In this document: positions 57,208 to 64,000 of the stretch, piece after piece | Layout: every line of letters starts with the position of its first letter | Position numbering within the stretch: the stretch's first letter is position 1 | Origin: DASPHG01 sp963748315 | Lineage (GTDB): Bacteria > Actinomycetota > Thermoleophilia > Solirubrobacterales > Thermoleophilaceae | Length of the DNA stretch: 64,000 nucleotides | NCBI GenBank assembly: GCA_963748315.1 | Contig: CAVVIK010000005.1 | Location: forward strand, 620,001-684,000 | Direction of reading: 5' to 3' | Position numbers and translations under genes: made by a program | The notes under the pieces: model-generated | The model's input: only the letters and a program-made list of their open reading frames with translations | The model's database searches: none | What the model was told of the DNA's origin: nothing

Positions 57208-57441
57208 GATGCTCTCCTATGGTTGGCAAAGCGCTGCGAGGTTTTGCCTCTACCGGGAGATGCGACGTTCGCGCGTAAAAACCGTCATGCCGCGAATCTC
57301 GGACAGGGTGAGGGGAATCCAGCGTTTCAGGCGTTAAGGCATTTGGACAATTCGTTGCTCCTTGACTCCCCAGAGAGAATCTCCCCCTTTCCCCTGAGGG
57401 TCCAAGAGTGCAGCGGATGCAACGCCTGTCAGGAGGCTCCT
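57208..57441. other. Divergent intergenic region
   Basis: Separates the 14-repeat gene (minus) from the cytochrome gene (plus). Must hold both promoters. TTGACT occurs near 57,362 but with no convincing -10 at the right distance. Nothing else is identified. Confidence 0.4.
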
Positions 57442-60357
57442 ATGGCTATGCCGTACCTCGCGCGACGCACTGTCTTGTCTCTGCTGGCCCTGTTTTCCGT
57501 CTTCGCCTGCCTGGTCGCCATCCTGCCCGCGGGAGCCGGAGCCCGCACCGGCCGATCTCAACTCGGGCCCAGGCGGGACGCTTCACGCTCTTCGAGAGCG
57601 GGCAGGTGCGCCCGCTCGCGCTGTCCCCGAGCGGGAAGCACCTGTTCGCCGTCAACACGCCCGACAACCGGCTCGAGGTCTTCCGCATCGTGAACCACGG
57701 GCCTGGAGCATCGCGCCTCGATCCCGGTCGGCCTCGAGCCGGTCGCCGTCGCGGCGCGCAGCGACGACGAGGTCTGGGTCGTCAACCACCTCTCCGACAG
57801 CGTCAGCATCGTCGACGCTCGACGACGACGCCACGAGCCGGGCGCGTCGTGCGCACGCTGCTCGTCGGCGACGAGCCGCGCGACATCGTCTTCGCCGGGC
57901 CGCGGCGCGAGCCGCGCGTTCATCACCACCGCCCACCGCGGCCAGAACGTCCCGTTCGATCCCGCAGCTCACGACGCCCGGCGTCGGCCGCGCCGACGTC
58001 TGGGTCTTCGACGCGGACAGCGCTCGGCAGCACGCTCGGCGGCACGCCGCTGACCATCGTCACGCTGTTCACCGACACGCCGCGCGCGCTGGCGGTGACG
58101 CCCGGACGGCAGCACGCGTCTACGCCGCCGGCGTTCCACACCGGCAACCGGACCACCGATCGTCCACGAGACGCTCGTTCCCGGACGGCTTCGGCCGCCG
58201 GACGGCGCTCCCGGGCCCGCCACCAACGCCGACGGGCGACCCGCAGCCCGAGGTCGGGCTCATCGTCAAGTGCGAACGGCACCCACTGGGTCGACGCGCT
58301 CGGCCGCACCTGCGACGCAGTTCGTGAGGTTCTCGCTGCCCGACAAGGACGTGTTCGTGCATCGACGCCAACGCCAACCCGCCGCGCCAGCTCGCCGGGC
58401 GCGGCGGCTTCTTCCAGGGCGTCGGCACCATCCTCTACAACATGGCCGTCAACCCGGTGAACGGGAAGGTCTACGTCGTCGAACACCGAGGCGCACAACG
58501 ACGGCGCTTCGAGGGCCCGGGCACCTTCGCCGGCCACAGCCGTGCGCGGCCACCTCCACGAGAGCCGCATCACCGTGCTCTCGGCCCGGCGGGCGGCGTC
58601 GCGCCGCGCCACCTCAACAAGCACATCGACTACGACACCTGCTGCGCGCCGATCCCGAACGCCGAGAACGACAGGAGCCTCGCCCTGCCCGCAGGGCATG
58701 GCGGTGACCGAGCGACGGCGCAGACGCTCTACGTCGCGGCGCTCGGCTCGAGCAAGGTCGGCGTCTTCGACACCGGCGCAGCTCGAGAACGACACGTTCG
58801 TGCCGAGCGCCGCGACCAGATCCCGGTCAGCGGCGGCGGCCCCACCGGCCTCGTGCTCGACGAGGACCGCAGGCCAGCTCTACGTGCTGACCCGGTTCGA
58901 CAACGCGATCTCGATCGTCGACACCGGCGACGCGGCGCGGAGATCGCGCACGTCGCCGATGCACAACCCCGAGCCGCCGAGCGTCGTGCGCCGGCCGCCG
59001 CTTCCTCTACGACGCCTCGCTCTCGTCGAGCCACGGCGACTCGTCCTGCGCGAGCTGCCACGTCTTCGGCGACATCGACAGCCTGGCCTGGGATCTCGGC
59101 AACCCGGACGGCGACGGTGCTCGACAACCCCGGGCCCGTTCGAGCGCCCAGCTCTCCGGTCACCGGGCAGCCCATGGAGCCCGATCTTCCACCCGATGAA
59201 GGGGCCGATGACGACGCAGAGCCTGCGCGGCATGGCCAACCACGGCCCGATGCACTGGCGCGGCGACCGCACCGGCGGCAACGACGCGCCGAGCGCGCAG
59301 CCGGACAGCGGCGCCTTCGACGAGCGCGCGGCGCTTCAAGAAGTTCCAGGCCGCCTTCGCCGGTCTGCTCGGGCGCGCGAGCAGCCGATCACGAGGCAGA
59401 CATGGAGGCGTTCACCGACTTCATCCTCCAGGTCACGTATCCGCCGAACCCGATCCGGAACCTCGACAACTCGCTCACCGCCGATCAGCAGGCCGGGCGC
59501 GACTTCTTCTTGAACACCGATCTCCGACTTCACCAGCCTGAGCACCTGCAACGTCCTGCCACATCCTCGATCCCGACGGCAACGCGGAGTACGGCGTCCC
59601 GCGCCCGGGCTTCTTCGGCACCGACGGCCGCTATACCTTCGAATCGGCGGCGGAACCCTTCAAGATCGCCGCACCTGCGCAACCCGTACCAGAAGGTCGG
59701 CATGTTCGGGATGAAGACCCGGCCGAGCAGCCCCACGAGCGACGCCTTCCTGGGTCCCCAGATCCGCGGCTTCGGCTTCATTCACGACGGGGCCACCCCG
59801 ACGATCTTCAATTTCCTCAGCGCTCGTCACCAACGGTGGGGCTTCGACCAGTCTCCGGCCACGCCCGGCGGATTCCCGCCCGGGCCGGCCGGCGAGCTCC
59901 AGAAACGGCAGGTCGAGGATTTCCTGCTCGCCTTCGACAGCAACCTGGCCCCCATCGTCGGGCAGCAGACGACGCTCGACGAAGGACGAACGGAGCGGTG
60001 GCCGGAGAGCGGATCGATCTCCTGATCGATCGCGCCCGGGCGGGAGAGTGCGACCTGGTGGTCAAGGGCGAGAGCAACCAAGGTGAAAAGGGTTATCTCT
60101 ACGATGTCGCTTCCGGCCTGTTCCTCGGCAACCGGAGCAGCGACGCGCCGCTCCCGGATGCCAGCCTGCGGCAACGCGCCTTGCAGAAAGGCGGCGAGCT
60201 GACCTACACCTGCACCCCGCCGGGCTCGGGGGTGCGCATCGGCATCGATCGCGACGAGGACGGCGTCCTCGACGGCGACGAAGAGGACGCAGGCAGCGCC
60301 CTTGCGGACACAGTCAGCAAAATCGCCTTGAAACCTCGATCAGCCAACGAGGGCTGA
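57442..60357 (+). CDS. Secreted YVTN beta-propeller fused to di-haem cytochrome c domain, heavily frameshifted
   Basis: ATG 57,442 behind AGGAGG: MAMPYLARRTVLSLLALFSVFACLVA is a signal peptide. Propeller blades read FTLFESGQVRPLALSPSGKHLFAVNTPDNRLEVF, VWVVNHLSDSVSIVD, TILYNMAVNPVNGKVYVV, LYVAALGSSKVGVFDT and QLYVLTRFDNAISIVDT. Two haem motifs follow: CASCH near 59,055 and CNVCH near 59,552, the latter with a frame break inside it. The domain continues GMANHGPMHWRGDRTGGNDAPS (a typical peroxidase-like His loop) and YQKVGMFGMKTRPSS. A 300-base unbroken end (GESNQGEKGYLYDVASG ... GVRIGIDRDEDGVLDGDEEDAG) closes it. The protein may carry electrons in the periplasm or outside. Around twenty or more single-base changes are needed to repair it, about 970 residues in all. 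Confidence 0.8.
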
Positions 60358-60375
60358 GCCCTGGAGACCTCAAGC

Positions 60376-60417
60376 TCCCCCGCGATCCTGGTCGCGGGGG
60401 ACTCCTTTTCCTTCTTG
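60376..60417 (+). terminator. Intrinsic terminator after the cytochrome gene
   Basis: TCCCCCGCGA (60,376-60,385), six-base loop, TCGCGGGGGA (60,392-60,401), then CTCCTTTTCCTTCTT. Ten perfect pairs and a T-rich tail, 18 bases after the stop codon. Confidence 0.8.
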
Positions 60418-60451
60418 AAACGTTCGCGCCGGGCTCCTCGTAGAAGACGGC

Positions 60452-61528
60452 ATGAAGATCCTACGCTGCTTCTGGCCATCGCCCTGCTGCTGCCTCAAGA
60501 CGGGCTCGCGCAGCCGGCGACGCCGGACAGCTTTGTCGCCGCTTACGCCAAGGAGCACAACTTCAATGGCTCGATCCTGATCCAGAAGAACGGAGAGGTC
60601 CGCTTCGCGCAGAGCTTCGGACTGGCGAACCGATCCTTCAAGGTTCCGAACACCAACCAGACGAAGTACAAGATCGCCTCGATCACCAAGGTCTTTACAT
60701 CGGTTCTGATCCTGCAGCTCCACGAACAGGGGAAGATCGACCTGAACCAGACGATCGGGACGTATCTGCCGGATTATGCCGGGGAGGGGGCCCGCAAGGT
60801 TTACGATTCACCAGCTTCTCAACCACACGTCCGGCCTCGCGAATTTCGATACGGTCAAGGACGCCGAGACGGCGATCCGGAGCGGAATCCCGGTGTATCA
60901 GACGCCCTACACGAGCGATCAGCTCCTGGCCCAATTTTGCAGTGGCAAGCTGGCGAATGTTCCGGGGACCGTCTTCGATTACAACAACGCCGACTACATC
61001 GTGCTCGGGAAGATCCTCGAACGCCTTTACGGCAGCCCCTATGAGCAGGTTCTTCGGGACAGAATCCTTGGGCCGCTCAAGATGGCGAACACGGGCCTGT
61101 TGCATCAGAGCGACATCGTGGACGGGCTGGCGGACACCTATTTCTACCGGGACGACCTGAAGGCCCTGGCCAACGATCTGCCCGTCTACCCGGAAAACTC
61201 GTATGCCGCGGGTGCGATGTATTCAACGGTCAATGACATCCTGGCGTTCTCGAACGCTCTGTTCGGGGCCAAGCTCATCAAAGAGGAGACCCTCGCGCTG
61301 ATGTTCAAGCCGGGTCTTGACGACTATGGCTACGGCCTCTGGGCGTACGACACCAAGATCAACGGCAAGAAGCACAGGGTCGTGAAAAGACCGGGGCAGA
61401 TCATGGGGGCCCAGAGCCAGTTGTATCGCTTCCTGGACGAGGACGTCACCGTCATCATTCTCAGCAACACGGGAACCACGGACCTCGATGAATTCGTCGC
61501 GGAGATTGGCAAGAGGGTCGTCGGCTAG
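60452..61528 (+). CDS. Serine beta-lactamase-family hydrolase (class C/PBP-like), two frameshifts
   Basis: The ATG at 60,452 is followed within ten bases by a shift into PTLLLAIALLLPQDGLAQ, a signal peptide. The catalytic SxxK is in YKIASITKVFTSVLILQLHEQGKI. Near 60,798 a second shift leads to FTIHQLLNHTSGLANFD, the classic family loop. The YxN motif is in TVFDYNNADYIVLGKILE, and NSYAAGAMYSTVNDILAFSNAL follows. The third motif is VVKRPGQIMG in place of HTG/KTG, pointing to an esterase or peptidase rather than a true beta-lactamase. About 355 residues when repaired; exported. Confidence 0.85.
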
Positions 61529-61547
61529 CAACCGGCGCTCCCAAGGG

Positions 61548-61576
61548 TTGACGAAGAGGAGGAATGTGCGTAGAGT
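61548..61576 (+). promoter_or_regulatory. Sigma-70-like promoter for the MOSC gene
   Basis: TTGACG, 17 bases, TAGAGT, ending 77 bases before the ATG at 61,654. A match by eye only. Confidence 0.35.
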
Positions 61577-61653
61577 CGGCGTAAGCTACGGCAACTCAAC
61601 CACATAGAGCCATAGCGTCGGTAGGAGGCTCCGGAGGTCAGATTAGATCGAGC

Positions 61654-62451
61654 ATGCTCATAGAAATCGGACATGTGGAGGCGATCTTCCGGTATCCCGT
61701 GAAGTCCATGGGCGGCGAACGACTCGAGGTCGCCAAGCTGGGCTGGCACGGCCTCGATGGTGACAGACGCCTGGCATTCCGGCGGATTGATGACCGCAGC
61801 GGGTTCCCGTGGCTGACAGCAAGCAAGCTTCCCGACCTGCTCCTGTTTGCTCCGCACCGCCGTGAAGACGGTGCTCAGGGAGACCTTCCTACGCATGTTC
61901 GCACGCCGGATGGCGAAGAGATGCCTGTCTTCGGGGAGGACCTGGCCACGGAGGTCGGACGTCGGTACGGGGCTCCCGTGCAGATGATGCAGTTGAATCA
62001 TGGCATCTTCGATGAAGCGAGCATCTCCGTGATCGCCGTCGATACGGTGCGCGAGATCGGACGACTCGCAGGGCGGAGCCCGGACGTGCGACGATTTCGC
62101 CCGAATGTTGTCGTTCGTTTACTGCGATCGGTTCCCTTTCAGGAGGACGAGTGGCTGGGCGGTGTGCTCTCATTCGGCGAGGGGGACGACGCCCCCGCCA
62201 TCACCGTCACGATGCGCGACGCTCGCTGCTCGATGGTGAACCTTGATCCCGACTCGGCAAGTCCTGCGCCAGAAGTGCTGAAGGCGGTCGTTCGTGCGAA
62301 CCAGAACAACGCGGGAATCTACGGCGCGGTCACTCGCATCGGTCGGCTGGCGGTCGGACAGACCATACGCCTCCGTCGGCGACCGAGAAAAGGGAACGTG
62401 GGGGATCGAAGCACAATGTCCCGGACGCCGCTTCGTAGCCGAGATGGGTGA
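61654..62451 (+). CDS. MOSC-domain protein with MOSC_N beta-barrel
   Basis: A 265-residue intact protein. The N-terminal barrel (GHVEAIFRYPVKSMGGERLEVAKLGWHGLDGDRRLAF) is followed by the MOSC domain: RRFRPNVVVRLLRSVPFQEDEWLGG and MRDARCSMVNLDPDSASPAPEVLK, with the conserved Cys that binds molybdenum cofactor sulfur. This group resembles YiiM/mARC-like proteins that act with Moco reductases on N-hydroxylated compounds. It is one of the few unbroken genes in the second piece and appears to be transcribed alone. Confidence 0.9.
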   Translation: MLIEIGHVEAIFRYPVKSMGGERLEVAKLGWHGLDGDRRLAFRRIDDRSGFPWLTASKLPDLLLFAPHRREDGAQGDLPTHVRTPDGEEMPVFGEDLATEVGRRYGAPVQMMQLNHGIFDEASISVIAVDTVREIGRLAGRSPDVRRFRPNVVVRLLRSVPFQEDEWLGGVLSFGEGDDAPAITVTMRDARCSMVNLDPDSASPAPEVLKAVVRANQNNAGIYGAVTRIGRLAVGQTIRLRRRPRKGNVGDRSTMSRTPLRSRDG

Positions 62452-62678
62452 TTCCCCGAATCCGGTTGAACCAGACCCGCCTTGAAGGGAACATACGGAG
62501 GGGGACTACTACGGAGCCCCTGCCGCAGAGCCTCACCCGACTTGGAGGAACCTGCGAGGCTTGACCTGCCTTGGGCGTCGTGTAAGGACCCGCATCTCGT
62601 CAGGAGCGGTGGGGGCCGGGACGGAGGAGGAGTACCTGCCTTCGGCCCATCCATCGACCTGGGTCTGGGAGCTCAACC
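62452..62678. other. Intergenic stretch, nothing identified
   Basis: No coding frame with a family match, no strong hairpin and no clear promoter. A GGAGGAGGAG run near 62,625 is too far from the next ATG (62,679) to serve as its ribosome site. Confidence 0.5.
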
Positions 62679-64000
62679 ATGAAAAAGCTCGCTCGTTTCC
62701 ATCCTCCTACTCGCCCAAATGTTCACCTTCGCGCTCGTGGCCGCTACGGGGCAGTCCCCCATGGGGGAGCCCATGACCGTCGGCGTGCGGCAGGTCGCCT
62801 CCGGCCTCACCTCGCCCGTGGCCCTGGTCGAGCCTCCGGACGGCAGCCGCCGCCTGTTCATCGTCGACCAGACCGGGCTGATCCGGGTGCTCCTGCCCAA
62901 TGGACAGCTCCTGCCGCAGCCCTTTCTCGACCTGCGCGACCGCATCGTGACCTTGAGGCCCAAGCTTCGACGAGCGGGGCCTTCTGGGGCTCGCCTTCCA
63001 TCCCCGCTACGCCGAGAACGGACAGCTTCTTCGTCTTTTACAGCGCTCCGCTGCGGGCAGGAGCGCCGGCGGGATGGGACTGCACCAGCCCATCTCCGAA
63101 TTCCTGGTCTCGGCCGATCCGAACCGGGGCAATCTCGCCTCGGAGCAGATCCTCCTTCAGGTGGACAAGCCGCAGTTCAACCACAACGGCGGGACCGTCG
63201 TGTTCGGCCCCGACGGTTACCTTTATATTTCCATCGGTGACGGCGGCGGAGCGCAACGACATAGGCCTCGGGCACGTCGAGGACTGGTATGCCGACAACG
63301 CGGGCGGCAACGGCCAGGACATCACGGAAAACCTGCTCGGGAGCATCCTCCGGATCGATGTCGACGAAGGTGCGTCGTATTCCATCCCGGCGGACAACCC
63401 CTTCGTCGGCAAGGAGGGCCTCGACGAAATCTGGGCGTACGGATTCCGCAATCCCTACCGGATCTCTTTCAACGGCAATGCTCTCTTTGCGGGCGATGCG
63501 GGGCAGGGCCTCTGGGAAGAGGTCTCCCGCGTGGTCAAGGGCGGGAACTACGGTTGGAACGTCAAGGAAGGGACCCACTGCTTCGACGCCGAGGACTCCG
63601 AGGTGGAGCCCGCCAGATGCCCGAGCTCCGCACCGGGAGGCGTGCCGTTGCGCGATCCGGTGATCGAGTACGCGAACGCCGCGAATCCGGCCGGCGGCCT
63701 CGGGGTCGTGGTCGTGGGAGGCCACGTCTACCGTGGCCGTGCCTTGCCCCAGCTCCGCGGACGCTACGTCTTCGGCGACTGGAGCCGCGCCTTCACGTCA
63801 CCCAACGGCACGCTGCTGGCGGCCTGACCGCGAGAGAACGGCCTCTGGCCCATCCAGGAGCTCCGGGTCCACGGCAGGCCGGGCGGCCGTCTCGGGGAAT
63901 TCATCCTCGGCTTCGGCCGGGACATCCGCGGCGAGGTCTACGTGCTGACCTCACAGAGCATCGGTCCCGCCGGGAGCACCGGGAAGGTGTATCGGCTGGT
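62679..64000 (+). CDS. Secreted PQQ-dependent sugar dehydrogenase-like beta-propeller (GSDH family), frameshifted, runs off the window
   Basis: ATG 62,679 MKKLARF then, after a shift near 62,700, ILLLAQMFTFALVAATGQ, a signal peptide. The GSDH fold follows: VRQVASGLTSPVALVEPPDGSRRLFIVDQTGLIRVL, LLGLAFHPRYAENGQ, VDKPQFNHNGGTVVFGPDGYLYISIGDGGG, DITENLLGSILRIDVDEG, DEIWAYGFRNPYRISF, LFAGDAGQGLWEEVSRVVKGGNYGWNVKEGTHCF and GHVYRGRALPQLRGRYVFGDWS. After a shift near 63,827 it continues WPIQELRVHGRPGGRLGEFILGFGRDIRGEVYVLTS to the edge. At least five single-base shifts. Related proteins oxidise aldoses with PQQ or calcium; the His/Asn of NHNGG are the usual site. Confidence 0.85.

Noticed and set aside
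60452..61528. Antibiotic-resistance beta-lactamase
   Set aside because: The third active-site motif is KRPG rather than KTG/HTG and the sequence is closer to exported esterase/peptidase members of the family.

Overview
The window reads as two unlike pieces joined at about position 40,520. Bases 1 to about 40,520 are very GC-rich, tightly packed and mostly intact, and look like chromosomal backbone of an actinobacterium, most plausibly class Thermoleophilia (Gaiellales/Solirubrobacterales-like). The grounds are a pilB-pilT-pilC cluster, a SigB/SigF-type sigma factor with an RsbW-type kinase, a PE-LIG-POL LigD, and ceoBC-like paired RCK proteins beside APC permeases. Bases from about 40,520 to the end carry secreted proteins with long repeats, a beta-propeller/di-haem cytochrome, a DUF4344 peptidase, a MOSC protein and a PQQ-type sugar dehydrogenase. 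That gene style resembles Acidobacteriota (Thermoanaerobaculia-like), and the piece is full of single-base frameshifts. At the join an APC permease lacking its first ~45 residues is fused in frame to the N-terminus of a secreted BNR-repeat protein, so I regard the contig as probably chimeric. Taxon names are inferences from gene content, not from a search.

Layout of the first piece. Type IV pilus motor genes (1-3,302, minus) follow a small anchored thioredoxin-like gene. Then come aroE-mltG-ruvX-alaS (3,855-9,002, minus), which overlap one another except for clear spacing before aroE's upstream neighbour. An HD-GYP protein (plus) converges on an MFS exporter with a structured leader. A complete peptide ABC importer (oppABCDF, 12,098-17,859, minus) has oppA and oppC frameshifted. 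A sigma/anti-sigma pair precedes an IscU-MnmA fusion. aspS, hisS, a metallo-beta-lactamase-fold hydrolase, a membrane protein and a formiminotransferase form another minus-strand block. The plus strand then carries tRNA-Met, a GT4 glycosyltransferase, ligD and a heterodimer-type ABC exporter pair. A broken cupredoxin and tRNA-Gln lead to a minus-strand block of a ferredoxin-reductase-like flavoprotein, two RCK/TrkA proteins and two APC permeases with C-terminal universal-stress-protein domains, probably a potassium/solute transport cluster.

Layout of the second piece. A truncated BNR protein and a small hypothetical are followed by an array of 21-bp palindromic tandem repeats and a stem-loop element. 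A ~1,900-residue S8 protease with Ig-like Cys modules (42,158-47,996) and a DUF4344 metallopeptidase lipoprotein follow. Two minus-strand secreted proteins share a ~107-residue repeat, two copies in one and fourteen in the other (49,070-57,207). A YVTN-propeller/di-haem cytochrome, a serine beta-lactamase-family hydrolase, a MOSC protein and a sugar dehydrogenase cut by the window edge complete it.

I found no CRISPR array, prophage, integrase or intact insertion sequence, and no clear new defence or metabolic system. The strongest leads are the IscU-MnmA fusion that has lost one cluster-ligand cysteine, the APC-USP/RCK cluster, the 14-copy repeat protein with its short paralogue, the recurring GGGGTC-n-GACCCC palindromes, and the contig join itself.
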